A stretch of 64,000 nucleotides of DNA from Dehalococcoidia bacterium (GTDB taxonomy: Bacteria > Chloroflexota > Dehalococcoidia > DSTF01 > JACRBR01). The position numbers and the translations under genes are program-made. The notes beneath the pieces are model-generated. The model saw only the letters and a program-made list of their open reading frames with translations, made no database searches and had not been told where the DNA came from. Position 1 is the stretch's first letter. Every line of letters begins with the position of its first letter. The DNA lies in contig JBBDXD010000028.1 of NCBI GenBank assembly GCA_040902535.1, positions 122,080-186,079 on the forward strand, read 5' to 3'. Shown here piece after piece: positions 1 to 8,851 of this stretch.

Positions 1-112
1 CGTCCGAGAGCGCCTCGGTCTCCGGCTCGAGCGCGTTGATCTGGTCGACCAGGGGGAGGTACTTGCGGACCTCACGGTCGTTATCGCCGAAAATCTTAGT
101 GAGAAGCTTCAT
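1..112 (-). CDS. secA: SecA preprotein translocase ATPase, N-terminal fragment
   Basis: The first 37 codons of a leftward gene are visible before the window edge. They begin MKLLTKIFGDNDREVRKYLP and continue LVDQINALEPETEALSD, which is the conserved N-terminus of SecA (short amphipathic helix, then the INALEPE segment). SecA is the cytosolic motor ATPase that pushes preproteins through SecYEG. The start ATG (110-112) has an AGGA ribosome site about 8 bases upstream. The nucleotide-binding domains lie outside the window, so integrity cannot be judged. Confidence 0.9.
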   Translation of the reverse strand, partial: MKLLTKIFGDNDREVRKYLPLVDQINALEPETEALSD

Positions 113-392
113 GAGTGTCCTGCGCGCGTCCGCGCGCGAATTGCGTGTGTCGGGACAGTGTACCGAACGCAGGAGCGAAGCTGCGTCGGCGGCGGCCATT
201 ACGGAAGTGAGACGAATGCCCTATCTTGGCCGTCCTCGATGAATACGCCGCACAGGCAGGGAATGTGGCCGTTCGGCCCCGCCCGACCTCGAAGATCCGT
301 CCCAGATCCGCGGTCGCGCGGCCGAACATAGGATTGGGGTTAGATGGGAAGCCGGGCCAGGGAGCCCTTCGTCCCGCGTGGTCGAAGACATG

Positions 393-420
393 GTGAAGGC
401 CGGGGTTACCCGGCCTTCAC
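393..420. terminator. 12-bp perfect hairpin in a 413-bp gene-free stretch (113-525)
   Basis: GTGAAGGCCGGG (393-404) pairs perfectly with CCCGGCCTTCAC (409-420) around a four-base loop. It lies about 105 bases downstream of the SWIM zinc-finger gene and upstream of secA, both on the minus strand. No T-run follows on either strand, so it could be a factor-assisted terminator or an mRNA-end stabiliser. I see no convincing gene in the rest of 113-525; the short open frames there are out of register with normal codon use. Confidence 0.45.
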
Positions 421-525
421 GGCGTCTATTCAGTTCCATTGGCCTCGCGGGCAGTCTCGGCGCTCCACGCTGGTCTCACTGACCAGCTCACGCGGCGACC
501 GCACCCTGAAGACCCACGACGAGCC

Positions 526-786
526 CTACGCGTGCGCCATCTCTGGCGTGATAGCCGCGACGGGGATCATGCCATCTAGCACGCGTTCGAGGGCCATGGT
601 GTGCGCACAGGCGCCCCAACCGGCAAAGAAGTCACACGAGCACTTCCAGGCCTCGCCATCGAGTCCGACGCTGTGGTTCTCGTTTTCACCTCGGAACTCG
701 ACTTGCAGGCTATTGACGTGCATCCTGTCACGCTCCTGCGCGTAGCGCTTGGCCTTATTGACCTTGCCGATCAGTCCAGAGTTCAT
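526..786 (-). CDS. Small SWIM zinc-finger protein
   Basis: An 86-residue protein with a SWIM-type zinc-finger signature: C49 and C51 (CSC), then C60 and H62 (CAH), i.e. CxC-x8-CxH. SWIM domains bind DNA or mediate protein contacts in helicases and Sws1/Shu2-type recombination factors. This copy stands alone, with a basic N-terminus (residues 8-22) and no helicase part. I chose the ATG at 784-786 because AAAGGAAA lies about 9 bases upstream; a longer reading to 879 runs through the terminator hairpin at 836-861 and is unlikely. No partner gene is evident. Its role is unknown. Confidence 0.75.
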   Translation of the reverse strand: MNSGLIGKVNKAKRYAQERDRMHVNSLQVEFRGENENHSVGLDGEAWKCSCDFFAGWGACAHTMALERVLDGMIPVAAITPEMAHA

Positions 787-831
787 GGGGCGGTTTCCTT
801 TCCCTCTGATGCGGGGTGGACCAGTAGACAC

Positions 832-861
832 AAAAGCACCGTGTGCGTGATCACACGGTGC
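832..861 (-). terminator. Intrinsic terminator downstream of the receiver-like gene
   Basis: On the minus strand GCACCGTGTG pairs perfectly with CACACGGTGC (10 bp, six-base loop) and is followed at once by TTTT (835-832). This is a classical intrinsic terminator. It lies about 150 bases past the stop of the receiver-like gene at 1008 and about 50 bases before the SWIM gene, so the two are probably separate transcription units. Confidence 0.7.
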
Positions 862-1007
862 AACTGCTGCTGCGTGCATGGGGCGCGGGCCGGGAACAGT
901 CCAAGGCGGCGGCCTCCTTCGACCCTTCTACCATAGTACTCGGTCGAAAAGCCTGTCAACTGTTCCGCGTGAAGGAGACGAAAGTTCTGCGGGTGCGGGC
1001 AGCGGCC

Positions 1008-1334
1008 TCAACTCATGCGTAGCTGTGCGATGGCCCGTACGACATCGGAAGCGCGATACGGGCTCGCCACCACCGCATCGGCGTATGGTGGCGAGGATGG
1101 CTCGTCCGGCGCCAGAAGATCGATGACGCGCGCCCCGATCGCATGCGCGTACCCGGCGATGGTCTCGCGCTCGGCGATGGGGATCTGGGCATTGATCACG
1201 AAGATGACGGCATCGACGCAGTTCGGCGCGTCTTCCGGGGTGACCGTATCCACCAGCAGGCCTTCTTCCTCGAGTGCCCAGCGGAGGAGTTTCTGCAGGG
1301 GGCGTTCATTTTCCACCACGACGACGGGCGGCAT
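1008..1334 (-). CDS. Receiver-like protein lacking the phospho-acceptor Asp
   Basis: A 108-residue stand-alone protein with the layout of a CheY-type receiver: a VVVVEN strand where true receivers have the acidic pair, a helix (LQKLLRWALEEEG), a second strand AVIFVINA and a C-terminal ASPYRASDVVRAIAQL like the KPF end of receivers. The residue expected to be the phosphorylated Asp is Asn or Ile, and the invariant Lys is not evident, so it should not be phosphorylated normally. A second protein with the same features lies at 61476-61826. Ribosome site GGAAGGGA precedes the ATG. It probably acts as a phosphorylation-independent interaction module; its partner is unknown. Confidence 0.65.
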   Translation of the reverse strand: MPPVVVVENERPLQKLLRWALEEEGLLVDTVTPEDAPNCVDAVIFVINAQIPIAERETIAGYAHAIGARVIDLLAPDEPSSPPYADAVVASPYRASDVVRAIAQLRMS

Positions 1335-1510
1335 AGACGATCCCTTCCCTGGCTCCCCTCAGAGGCTCCCGTAGTCAGCGAGAAGCGGCGCCACGCCCAA
1401 CGCTACGGTACGCCCTGTGCGGCAAGCTGTATACCCACTCGGACATAAAGATGATACACCCACAACATACCGATTAGTAGGGCGAGAATCTGCGGGCGGC
1501 TTACGTCCTC

Positions 1511-4255
1511 TCAGTTTGATAGATTCCGCACTTCCCCTTCGACGACGATCGTCTCTCGCATGCCCAGCTCGTAGTGGTCGGCCGTCTCCCCCTGCACTTC
1601 CTCGACGATGCTGCAGAACACTTCGTAGCGGCCCGGTTCCAGCGTCAGCCGTAGCTCTTCATCCTCGCCGGAGCGGAGAACGGCGCTGCGACCGGCGAGT
1701 TCGCGGCCGCCGTCGTCGCGGATACGCATGACGACCAGGTCGTGCGTCTCGCCGGGCTCGTCGTTCCCGGCAACGTGGCGTTCTTCTTCGTGCTCGGCGA
1801 AGAACGTGACGTCGCCGGCGGGAAGGTTCGAGCGGGAGACGTCGACATCGAAGTTGGAGAGCGTGACGCGCGTCTCGTTGGCGGCGAGGGAGGGGTCGGC
1901 ATCGAACCAGCCGCGGCTGATGCCGGTGAACACGGCGAGCGGCACGAACAGGATCGCCGCAGCGAGCACCATCGCGACCGCCGGGCCGCCGATCGCCGAC
2001 CACGAGGACCCGGCGCGAGACGGCTCGTAGACGTTCCCGCTCTCGCGCGCGATCTTCCGCGCCTTGCTGCGCAGCCGCAGGCTGTTCGTCATGACCGAGA
2101 CCGAACTGAACGCCATCGCCGCGCCCGCGATGATCGGATTGAGCAGGCCCGCCGCCGCGATGGGGATCGCGAGGACGTTGTAGCCGAAGGCCCACACCAG
2201 GTTCTGCTTGATCGTCGTCAGCGTATTGCGGCTGAGCGCGATCGCCTCAGCGACCTTGCTGATGTCGCCGTTGAGCAGCGTGATGTCACCCGCCTCGATC
2301 GCGACGTCGGTGCCGGTGCTCATCGCGATGCCGATATCGGCCTGCGCCAGCGCCGGTGCGTCGTTGACGCCGTCACCGGCCATGGCGACGCGGAGGCCCT
2401 GCGCTTGCAGCTCGCGCACGAGTTGAAGCTTGTCTTCGGGGCGCGCCTGGGCGCGCACCTCGCGGATGCCGACGCTTTGCGCCACCGTCGCCGCGGCGCG
2501 TTCGTTATCGCCGGTCATCATGATCACGCGCAGACCGAGCGCGTGAAGCGCATCGACGGCGCGGCCGGCGTTCTTCTTCACCTCGTCAGCAATGCCGATC
2601 ACGCCGGCGCCGCTGCCATCGACCGCGGCGAAGATCACGGTGCGGCCCATCTCTTCGAGGCGTGCGGACTCCGCGAGGGCATCGTTGTCGAGCGCGATGC
2701 CCTGTTCTTCGAGCAGTCGCCGGTTGCCGGCGATTACGCGCTTGCCGTCGACCGTCGCCGCGACGCCGCGCGCCGTCAACGACTCGAAGTCCGTCGCGGC
2801 GGGCAGGTCGTAGCCGGCATCGACCGCCGCATCGACGATGGCGCGGCTCAGCGGGTGGTCGCTGCCGCGCTCGGCCGCCGCGACGATGGTGAGCAGCGCC
2901 TGTTCGGACATGACGCCGGTCGGGATCGCCTCTGTCACCTGCGGACGGCCTTCGGTCAGCGTGCCCGTCTTGTCCAGCACCACGACATTGAGGCCGCGCA
3001 CGCGCTCCAGCACCTCGGCGTTTTTGATGAGGATGCCACGCTCCGCGCCGATGCCCGTGCCCACCATGATCGCCGTCGGCGTCGCGAGCCCGAGCGCGCA
3101 GGGGCAGGCGATGACGAGCACGGCGACGGCTGCGCGCATCGCGAAGATCCACTGGCTGTCGGACCAGGCGTGCTCGGGTTCCGTCAGCATGCCCCAGCCG
3201 AGAAACGAGCCGGCGGCGATGACGATGACGATAGGGACGAAGATCGCGGCGACCTGGTCGACCAATCGCTGGATCGGCGCCTTGGAGCCCTGCGCTTCTT
3301 CCACCATGCGCGCCATCTGCGCGAGCGTAGTGCCCTCGCCGACGGCCGTGGCCTCGACGTAGATGACGCCGCCCTGGTTAATCGTGCTGCCGATGACGCG
3401 GTCGCCGGTGCGCTTTTCGACGGGGATCGACTCGCCGGTGATCATCGCTTCGTCGATGGCGCTGTGTCCTTCGCGGACGATGCCGTCGACCGCCACCTTT
3501 TCGCCGGGGCGCACGACGAACACGTCGCCGACGCGCACGTCATCGATCGTTACTTCGACTTCGGCGCCGTCACGGAGCACGCGCGCCGACTTCGCCGAGA
3601 GACCAAGCAGCTTGCCGATGGCGTCGGATGCGGCGCGCTTCGAACGCTCTTCGAAGTACTTGCCGAGCGTGATGAATACGAGCACCGCAGCCGAGACATC
3701 GAGGAACATCACGTACGGCTGTTCCGTGATGACGACCCAGGCGCTGTAGCCGTATGCGACGCTCGTGCCGAGCGCGATCAGGACATCCATGTTTGGATTG
3801 AGGTGGCGCAACGACGCGAAGCTGCTCTTGTAGTAGCGCCAGCCGAGCCCGAGTTGAATCGGCGTCGCGAGCGCGAGGACGATCCAGCCGTGCAGGTTCG
3901 GGTCGTCGTTGATGTAGATGTTCGCGATGTCCATCGCCATCGACAGGATGACGACGGGGATCGCCAGCGCGGCGCCGAACAGCACCTCGAAGAGCGTCGT
4001 GCGCGCGTGGTGCGCGCGCTCGTCGGCGTGCTCAGAAGCCGGGGCGGCCTGGTAGCCGGCTTTCTCGACCGCCGCCATCAGGTGCTCGACGTGGACGTCG
4101 GGACCGGCGACGACATGCGCCTTCTCCGACGCGAAGTTCACGTTCGCCGACTCGACGCCCTCGACCTTGCCGAGCGCGCGTTCGACGCGGCGCACGCAGG
4201 AGGCGCACGTCATACCGGAGATGTCTAATGTCGTGTTGATCTGCTGTGTGGCCAT
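1511..4255 (-). CDS. copA: Copper-exporting P1B ATPase with C-terminal cupredoxin-like domain
   Basis: A 914-residue Cu(I) P-type ATPase. Seen in order: N-terminal heavy-metal domain GMTCASC (C17, C20), membrane helices, the ion-binding CPC motif in [13 protein letters not shown] (about residue 385), phosphorylation motif DKTGTLTEG (about 425) and [10 protein letters not shown] (about 627). After the last ATPase helices there is one extra membrane span (about 755-785) and about 120 further residues with H838, C881, H894 and M899, the ligand order of a type-1 copper site. That tail is absent from typical CopA (about 750-830 residues). The start has GAGG about 10 bases upstream. It is the last gene of the csoR-copZ-copA operon, so it is presumably copper-induced. 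Confidence 0.93.
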   Translation of the reverse strand: MATQQINTTLDISGMTCASCVRRVERALGKVEGVESANVNFASEKAHVVAGPDVHVEHLMAAVEKAGYQAAPASEHADERAHHARTTLFEVLFGAALAIPVVILSMAMDIANIYINDDPNLHGWIVLALATPIQLGLGWRYYKSSFASLRHLNPNMDVLIALGTSVAYGYSAWVVITEQPYVMFLDVSAAVLVFITLGKYFEERSKRAASDAIGKLLGLSAKSARVLRDGAEVEVTIDDVRVGDVFVVRPGEKVAVDGIVREGHSAIDEAMITGESIPVEKRTGDRVIGSTINQGGVIYVEATAVGEGTTLAQMARMVEEAQGSKAPIQRLVDQVAAIFVPIVIVIAAGSFLGWGMLTEPEHAWSDSQWIFAMRAAVAVLVIACPCALGLATPTAIMVGTGIGAERGILIKNAEVLERVRGLNVVVLDKTGTLTEGRPQVTEAIPTGVMSEQALLTIVAAAERGSDHPLSRAIVDAAVDAGYDLPAATDFESLTARGVAATVDGKRVIAGNRRLLEEQGIALDNDALAESARLEEMGRTVIFAAVDGSGAGVIGIADEVKKNAGRAVDALHALGLRVIMMTGDNERAAATVAQSVGIREVRAQARPEDKLQLVRELQAQGLRVAMAGDGVNDAPALAQADIGIAMSTGTDVAIEAGDITLLNGDISKVAEAIALSRNTLTTIKQNLVWAFGYNVLAIPIAAAGLLNPIIAGAAMAFSSVSVMTNSLRLRSKARKIARESGNVYEPSRAGSSWSAIGGPAVAMVLAAAILFVPLAVFTGISRGWFDADPSLAANETRVTLSNFDVDVSRSNLPAGDVTFFAEHEEERHVAGNDEPGETHDLVVMRIRDDGGRELAGRSAVLRSGEDEELRLTLEPGRYEVFCSIVEEVQGETADHYELGMRETIVVEGEVRNLSN

Positions 4256-4280
4256 GATGCTGTGTCCTCTAGCGCTGCGA

Positions 4281-4322
4281 TCTGTTGTCTGTTGTTTGTT
4301 GTTTGTCGTTTGTCGTTCGCGT
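4281..4322. repeat. Degenerate tandem heptamer array (copZ-copA spacer)
   Basis: Six consecutive 7-base units, TCTGTTG, TCTGTTG, TTTGTTG, TTTGTCG, TTTGTCG and TTCGCGT, fill the spacer between copZ and copA. This is one of about nine period-7 arrays in intergenic spaces of this window. Confidence 0.75.
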
Positions 4323-4348
4323 AGGGGCGCACCGCTATGCGCCCCTAC
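4321..4348. repeat. 11-bp palindrome between copZ and copA
   Basis: GTAGGGGCGCA (4321-4331) pairs perfectly with TGCGCCCCTAC (4338-4348) around CCGCTA. It sits inside the cop operon, so it may lower read-through into copA or stabilise the upstream csoR-copZ mRNA. There is no T-run. It may also belong to a dispersed palindromic repeat family. Confidence 0.6.
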
Positions 4349-4375
4349 CTGAGCCCCTGTCTGTGCGTCTGCGCG

Positions 4376-4585
4376 TTACGCGCGGACCGCCGCCTCGTAG
4401 CCTTCTTCTTCGATGGCGTCGACGATCTTGCTCTCGTCGAACTCGCCCTCGACCTTCGCGGAGTTCGATGCGAGTTCCACGATCACCTGCGTGACGCCCG
4501 GCACGCCCTGAACCGCCTGCGTCACGTGGTGCACGCAGTTGTCGCAGGTCATGCCCTTCACGTCGAACAGTAGTGTCTTGCTCAT
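4376..4585 (-). CDS. copZ: Copper chaperone CopZ (heavy-metal-associated domain)
   Basis: A 69-residue single HMA domain with the metal-binding loop GMTCDNC near the N-terminus (C14, C17) and the ferredoxin-like beta-alpha-beta-beta-alpha-beta pattern ending in EEEGYEA. CopZ proteins carry Cu(I) in the cytosol to the N-terminal domain of CopA and to the CsoR repressor. GGAGG lies about 10 bases before the ATG. It is the middle gene of a csoR-copZ-copA operon, the standard order for copper efflux in Gram-positive-type bacteria. Confidence 0.93.
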   Translation of the reverse strand: MSKTLLFDVKGMTCDNCVHHVTQAVQGVPGVTQVIVELASNSAKVEGEFDESKIVDAIEEEGYEAAVRA

Positions 4586-4640
4586 GGTTGTGATTGCCTC
4601 CAGTCAAAAACGCTGTGTGCCTGCGTCGCTATCGTTCCGG

Positions 4641-4668
4641 TCCCGCTTCCCGCTTCTCGCCTCACGCG
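4641..4668. repeat. Degenerate tandem heptamer array (csoR-copZ spacer)
   Basis: Units TCCCGCT, TCCCGCT, TCTCGCC and TCACGCG lie in the short spacer between csoR and copZ and touch the csoR stop codon. It has the same pyrimidine-rich period-7 pattern as other spacers of the window. Confidence 0.7.
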
Positions 4669-4669
4669 T

Positions 4670-4936
4670 CTATTTCCCCGCCAGCTCGTAGAGCTCGCCC
4701 AACTCCCCGAGCACCTGCTCGTCGCGGCCTTCGCGAATGCCTTCGACGACGCACGTGCGCAGGTGACCGTCGAGCATCATGCCCTCCATCTTTTCGATGG
4801 CGCGGCGGACGGCGTAGGTCTGCTTGAGCACGTCGACGCAGTACTTGTCCGCTTCGATCATGCGGCGGATGCCGGCCAGGTGGCCGTCGATGAAGTTGAG
4901 GCGCTTGAGGACGTCGGTCTTGGTCTCGTCTCGCAT
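4670..4936 (-). CDS. csoR: CsoR/RcnR-family metal-sensing repressor
   Basis: An 88-residue all-helical protein of the CsoR (DUF156) family. It carries the Cu(I) ligand pattern: C33 in the YCVDVL helix and H/C in DGHLRTCV, spaced as H-x3-C. The N-terminal RLNFIDGHLAGIRRMIE segment is the family hallmark. CsoR tetramers bind GC-rich operators in the apo form and release them on binding Cu(I). It heads the cop operon; GGGAGAG precedes the ATG. The promoter region holds two GC-rich inverted repeats, so it very likely represses itself together with copZ and copA. Nickel or formaldehyde sensing is less likely given the neighbours. Confidence 0.92.
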   Translation of the reverse strand: MRDETKTDVLKRLNFIDGHLAGIRRMIEADKYCVDVLKQTYAVRRAIEKMEGMMLDGHLRTCVVEGIREGRDEQVLGELGELYELAGK

Positions 4937-4950
4937 CGCTCTCTCCCAGA

Positions 4951-5020
4951 CCCCATGGGTAGGGGTATAGACCCACGATAGCGCTTCCGACGCGGGCTGT
5001 CAACCCCCTGGCGGGGGGTA
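4951..5020 (-). promoter_or_regulatory. Promoter of csoR-copZ-copA with two candidate CsoR operators
   Basis: On the minus strand TTGACA (5003-4998) and TATCGT (4980-4975) are separated by exactly 17 bases, a near-consensus housekeeping promoter. An inverted repeat of ACCCCC and GGGGGGT with four bases between (5003-5019) overlaps the -35 box. A second, TGGGT and ACCCA (4956-4960 and 4971-4975), containing GGGGTATA, covers the start of transcription. GC-rich inverted repeats flanked by TA are typical CsoR operators, so both are good candidates. The promoter assignment is direct from sequence; CsoR binding is inferred. Confidence 0.75.
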
Positions 5021-5095
5021 CGCCCGGTCGATGTCCAGCTCGGAGGTCGAAGGGGTCAGACCGCGCATACAATGTCCAGCCTGGGAGGACGTCAT

Positions 5096-5692
5096 TTGCC
5101 TGCGGAATACGTTTGGGACGCGCTGACGCCGGTGCAGGCGCGCGAACTCTTTCGCGCGTTCACCCGTCCGTGGTGGGTGGCCGGCGGCTGGGCGCTCGAC
5201 CTTCACCTGGGCCGCGAGACGCGACGGCACGAGGACATTGACCTGGCGATGCTGCGTGGCGACGAGATCGCGCTCGCCGAGATGCTGCCCGGCTGGGACA
5301 TCTGCATCGCGGAGGCGGGAGCGCTAATCCCGTGGCACGGTGAGCGGCCGCTCGACATGCCGTACCACCAGTTCTGGGTGCGCCGCGAACGCGACGGCCC
5401 GTGGAGGTTCGAAGTGCTGCTCGAAGACCACGACGGCGCCGGCGCATGGCGTTGTCGGCGGGACCATCGCGTGACGCTGCCAATCAAGCGCGTCGGGCGA
5501 GTGTCGTCTGACGGCATCCCGTACGTGGCGCCGGAGATCGCGCTGCTGTACAAGGCGAAGGGCCACGAGATCGCGAAGAACGCGGCGGACTTCACGTCGA
5601 CACTGCCGTCGCTCGACGAAGGCGCGCGGCGGTGGTTGCGTGATGCGCTGGATGTGGCGCACGCGGAGCATCCGTGGTTGAAGGTGTTGTAG
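5096..5692 (+). CDS. Nucleotidyltransferase-fold protein (aminoglycoside/lincosamide adenylyltransferase-like)
   Basis: About 198 residues with WWVAGGWALDLHLGRETRRHEDIDLAML near the N-terminus. The GGWALD segment followed by HEDID is the active-site signature of small nucleotidyltransferases related to ANT(2'') and Lin enzymes, where the acidic pair binds magnesium. I prefer TTG at 5096 because GGGAGG lies seven bases upstream; the ATG at 5072 overlaps a likely -10 box TACAAT (5068-5073). It is divergent from the cop operon. The natural substrate is unknown, and antibiotic inactivation should not be assumed. Confidence 0.7.
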   Translation: MPAEYVWDALTPVQARELFRAFTRPWWVAGGWALDLHLGRETRRHEDIDLAMLRGDEIALAEMLPGWDICIAEAGALIPWHGERPLDMPYHQFWVRRERDGPWRFEVLLEDHDGAGAWRCRRDHRVTLPIKRVGRVSSDGIPYVAPEIALLYKAKGHEIAKNAADFTSTLPSLDEGARRWLRDALDVAHAEHPWLKVL

Positions 5693-5752
5693 AAGCGGCG
5701 AAGTGTTGACGTGAGCCAAGCAACGCGCTGAGGTGCGCTTCGCGCACAACCC

Positions 5753-5773
5753 GCGCGGGCTGAAAGCCCGCGC
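5753..5773. repeat. Palindromic repeat, single copy
   Basis: GCGCGGGCT-GAA-AGCCCGCGC is a perfect 9-bp stem with a three-base loop. The same palindrome, with loop TTC, occurs three more times at 60718-60856, 55 kb away. It is therefore a dispersed repeat, here lying just upstream of the valS promoter. Confidence 0.75.
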
Positions 5774-5794
5774 TCGTGTGGGAGGCAGAGGCGA

Positions 5795-5823
5795 CTGACG
5801 GCCGATGACCGATCGTGTAGAAT
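5795..5823 (+). promoter_or_regulatory. Promoter of the valS leader
   Basis: CTGACG (5795-5800) and TAGAAT (5818-5823) are spaced 17 bases. Transcription should begin near 5830, one to three bases before the ATG of the leader peptide at 5832, so the leader would be translated without a 5' untranslated region. Confidence 0.65.
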
Positions 5824-5831
5824 CAGGCACC

Positions 5832-5888
5832 ATGACTGGCACGCAAGCGCAGGCTGTAGTAGTAGTACCGGCGCGAGGGGTTCGCTGA
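5832..5888 (+). CDS. Valine-rich leader peptide of valS (attenuator peptide)
   Basis: An 18-codon open frame encodes MTGTQAQAVVVVPARGVR. Residues 9-12 are four consecutive valines, all GTA, a codon otherwise uncommon in this GC-rich sequence, and a fifth Val codon (GTT) precedes the stop. It lies between a well-formed promoter and a terminator-like hairpin (5921-5948) upstream of valyl-tRNA synthetase. In attenuation, as known for E. coli pheST, scarce charged tRNA stalls the ribosome at such codons and the RNA refolds to let transcription continue. The peptide itself need have no function. There is no Shine-Dalgarno site; the start is probably leaderless. Confidence 0.75.
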   Translation: MTGTQAQAVVVVPARGVR

Positions 5889-5920
5889 CCGGTCGCAGGC
5901 GCGCGCGCATCGACAGGAAC

Positions 5921-5948
5921 AAGGCCCCGGCAGAAAGCGCGGGGCTTT
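5921..5948 (+). terminator. Candidate attenuator hairpin before valS
   Basis: AAGGCCCCG (5921-5929) pairs with CGGGGCTTT (5940-5948) with one G-T wobble and a ten-base loop, followed by CTC. It lies 33 bases after the leader-peptide stop and 40 bases before the valS ATG. An earlier hairpin, ACCGG (about 5867-5871) with CCGGT (about 5888-5892), overlaps the peptide's 3' half and could be the pause hairpin. The antiterminator pairing is not resolved by eye. Confidence 0.6.
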
Positions 5949-5988
5949 CTCATTGCCTCCAGCCAACGGTCCGACGACGGAGATCCAC

Positions 5989-8826
5989 ATGACGCAGCAA
6001 GCAGAACGAGAGATGGCCAAGGCCTACGACCCGCAGGCCACGGAGGCACGCGTCTACGAGTTCTGGGACAAGCGTGGCTACTTCAAGCCACGCGTCAATC
6101 CCGGCCGCAAGCCGTTCTCGATCATCATGCCGCCACCGAACGTCACCGGCGAGTTGCACCTCGGGCACGCGCTGACGGACACCGTCGAAGACATCCTCGT
6201 CCGCTGGCACCGCATGCTCGGCGACCCGACGCTCTGGCTGCCGGGCGTCGACCACGCGGGCATCGCGACGCAGACGGCCGTCGAACGCGACATGGCAAAG
6301 GAAGGGCTCAGCCGCCACGACCTGGGCCGCGAAGCATTCGGGCAGCGCATCTGGCAGTGGGTCGAGCGCTACCGGCCGATCATCACGAACCAGCACCGGC
6401 GCCTCGGCGCCTCGGCCGACTGGTCGCACGAGACGTTCACGCTGGACGACCGCCCCCAGCGCGCCGTGCGCACAACCTTCAAGAAGATGTTCGACGAGGT
6501 GCTGATCTACCGCGGCGAGCGACTGATCAACTGGTGCCCGCGCTGCCAGTCCGCGCTCAGCGACCTGGAGGTCGAGCACGAAGAGGTGCAGGGCAACCTC
6601 TGGTACATCCGCTACCCGATCGTCAACGGCACGGACGCCGGCGGCAAGCCGCGCGAGACCGGCGCGCATCTCGTCGTAGCGACGACGCGGCCGGAGACGT
6701 ACGTCGGCGACACGGCGGTCGCCGTGAACCCGAAAGATGAGCGCTACGCGAAGCACATCGGCTGGTCCGTGATGCTGCCGGTGCTGCAACGCGTCATCCC
6801 GATCATCGGCGATGACGCCGTCGAGATGGAGTTCGGCACGGGCGCGGTGAAAGTGACGCCGGGGCACGATCCGACGGACAACGAGATCGGCCAGCGCCAC
6901 GGTCTGCCGATCATCAACGCCATGAACCTCGACGCGACGATGAACGAAAACGCCGGCCCGTACGCGGACATGGACCGCTATGACGCGCGCACGACGATCG
7001 TCCGCGACCTGCAGGAACTCGGCTACCTGGAGAAGACCGAGCCGCACACCATGCAGATCTCGACGTGCTACCGCTGCCACACGGTCATCGAACCGCTGAT
7101 GAGCTGGCAGTGGTTCGTGAACATGAAGCCGCTCGCCGCGCCCGGTATCGATGTCGTGCGCGAGGGTCGCGTCACGTTCGTGCCGGAGCGCTTCGGACGC
7201 ATCTACCTGAACTGGATGGAGAACATCCGCGACTGGTGCATCTCACGCCAGCTGTGGTGGGGGCACCGCATCCCCGTCTGGTACAGCGCTGACGAGGACG
7301 GCGACAAGATCATCGTCACGTACCGCGATCCTGGCGCGCCGAAAGACGCGGCGCCGCGCGTCGCGACGTACAACGAACTGCGCGCCGAAGGCCTGTCGCA
7401 CGAAGCAATCGAGCGGCACAGCACGTGGAGCGCGCTCGGCGCCACGCCGATTGTCTCCGTCGAGACACCGGACCGCTCGCCCACCGGTGGCGGCCATCTG
7501 CTGCAAGAGTCCGACGTGCTCGACACGTGGTTCTCGAGCGGGTTGTGGCCGTTCTCCACGCTCGGCTGGCCGGAAGAGACCGACGACCTGAAGTACTGGT
7601 ACCCGACGAGCGTCATGGAGACGGGGTACGACATCATCTTCCTCTGGGTCGCCCGCATGATCATGCTCGGCCTCTACAACATGGGCGAGGTGCCGTTCAG
7701 CCACGTGTATCTGCACGGCACCGTGCGCAACGAGCAGGGCCAGCGCATGAGCAAGTCGCTCGGCACGGGCGTCGACCCGCTGGATGTCGTCGAGGAGTAC
7801 GGCGCCGACGCGCTGCGCTACACGTTGATCACGTCGAGCGGGCCCGGCAACGACCTGAAGCTCTCGATGCAGCGCGTCGAGGGGAGCCGCAACTTCGCGA
7901 ACAAGCTCTGGAACGCAGCGCGCTTCGTGCTGTCGATGGTCGGCGACGAGAAGGTGCGCGTGCTCGAAACGATGCCGGGGCCAGACGCGCCGCTCGAAGA
8001 CCGCTGGATCGTCTCCCGCGTCGAAGGGCTCGCGCGCCGCGTCGACGAGCAGCTCCAGAAGTTCGAGATGGGCGAGGCGGCACGGCAAGTCTATGACTTT
8101 GTCTGGGGCGAGTTTGCCGACTGGTACATCGAGATGGCGAAAGTGCGCGCGCGCTCCGGCGATGCTGCGTCGCCGTCGCCGTTGCCGGTACTGGCGTACG
8201 TGCTGGACCGCTCGCTGCGGCTTCTGCATCCCTTCATGCCGTTCGTGACGGAAGAGATCTGGCAGAGCCTCGCGTCGCGGGTCGATGGGATCGACGAAGA
8301 GGCGCTAATCGTCGCGGCGTATCCCCGCGGCGATGGCGGTTACCACGATGACGCGGCGGAACGCGAGATGAGCACGCTGATCGACGTCGTGCGGGCGCTG
8401 CGCAACATCCGCGCCGAAAGGAAGGTCGAGCCCGGAAAGTTCATCGAAGCGTACGCCGTCGCCGATGGCGCTCGCAGCGTGCTCGAGACGGGCGCGCCAT
8501 ATATCGAGACGCTGGCGCGCGTGCGGCCGCTGCACGTCGTCGCGAGCGCCGACGAAGCGCCGCGCGAACAAGTTGCGACGGCGGTGCTGGAGGGCGTGAC
8601 CGCCGTCGTGCCGCTCGCCGGCCTCTTCGACGTCGAAGCGGAGCGCGCGCGCCTGCAGAAGCTGATCGCCGATGCGGAAGCAGACGCCGGGCGCATCGAG
8701 ACGAAGTTGTCCAACGAGCAGTTCCGGGCGAAGGCGCCCGCGAAGATCATCGCGACGGAGGAAGAGCGGCTGGCGGCGGTGCGGCAGCGGCTGGATGGTC
8801 TGAGGGCGAGCCAGGCGGAACTCTAG
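5989..8826 (+). CDS. valS: Valyl-tRNA synthetase
   Basis: A 945-residue class I aminoacyl-tRNA synthetase that charges tRNA-Val. The HIGH motif appears as HLGH (residues 57-60, after [10 protein letters not shown]) and the KMSKS loop as RMSKS (about 586-590). The CP1 editing domain contains the TTRPET and VNPKDERY signatures, and the C-terminus (about 880-945) is the charged coiled coil that binds tRNA. The length is normal for the family. The ATG at 5989 is preceded by GGAG; an in-frame TTG at 5953 falls next to the attenuator hairpin and is less likely. Expression is probably controlled by the valine-codon leader upstream. The next gene starts 25 bases later. Confidence 0.97.
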   Translation: MTQQAEREMAKAYDPQATEARVYEFWDKRGYFKPRVNPGRKPFSIIMPPPNVTGELHLGHALTDTVEDILVRWHRMLGDPTLWLPGVDHAGIATQTAVERDMAKEGLSRHDLGREAFGQRIWQWVERYRPIITNQHRRLGASADWSHETFTLDDRPQRAVRTTFKKMFDEVLIYRGERLINWCPRCQSALSDLEVEHEEVQGNLWYIRYPIVNGTDAGGKPRETGAHLVVATTRPETYVGDTAVAVNPKDERYAKHIGWSVMLPVLQRVIPIIGDDAVEMEFGTGAVKVTPGHDPTDNEIGQRHGLPIINAMNLDATMNENAGPYADMDRYDARTTIVRDLQELGYLEKTEPHTMQISTCYRCHTVIEPLMSWQWFVNMKPLAAPGIDVVREGRVTFVPERFGRIYLNWMENIRDWCISRQLWWGHRIPVWYSADEDGDKIIVTYRDPGAPKDAAPRVATYNELRAEGLSHEAIERHSTWSALGATPIVSVETPDRSPTGGGHLLQESDVLDTWFSSGLWPFSTLGWPEETDDLKYWYPTSVMETGYDIIFLWVARMIMLGLYNMGEVPFSHVYLHGTVRNEQGQRMSKSLGTGVDPLDVVEEYGADALRYTLITSSGPGNDLKLSMQRVEGSRNFANKLWNAARFVLSMVGDEKVRVLETMPGPDAPLEDRWIVSRVEGLARRVDEQLQKFEMGEAARQVYDFVWGEFADWYIEMAKVRARSGDAASPSPLPVLAYVLDRSLRLLHPFMPFVTEEIWQSLASRVDGIDEEALIVAAYPRGDGGYHDDAAEREMSTLIDVVRALRNIRAERKVEPGKFIEAYAVADGARSVLETGAPYIETLARVRPLHVVASADEAPREQVATAVLEGVTAVVPLAGLFDVEAERARLQKLIADAEADAGRIETKLSNEQFRAKAPAKIIATEEERLAAVRQRLDGLRASQAEL

Positions 8827-8851
8827 TTTTTCTTGTGATTGTGCAGCGTCC

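Noticed and set aside
1742..4228. Long open frame on the plus strand opposite copA
   Set aside because: It is an Arg/Asp/His-rich antisense shadow of the well-supported copA frame, a usual effect of high GC at third positions.
5850..5960. T-box riboswitch upstream of valS
   Set aside because: GTAGTACCGGCGCG looks a little like the T-box TGGTACCGCG, but it has an extra G, lies inside the leader peptide, and the distance from the promoter is too short for a stem I. The valine-codon peptide explains the region better.
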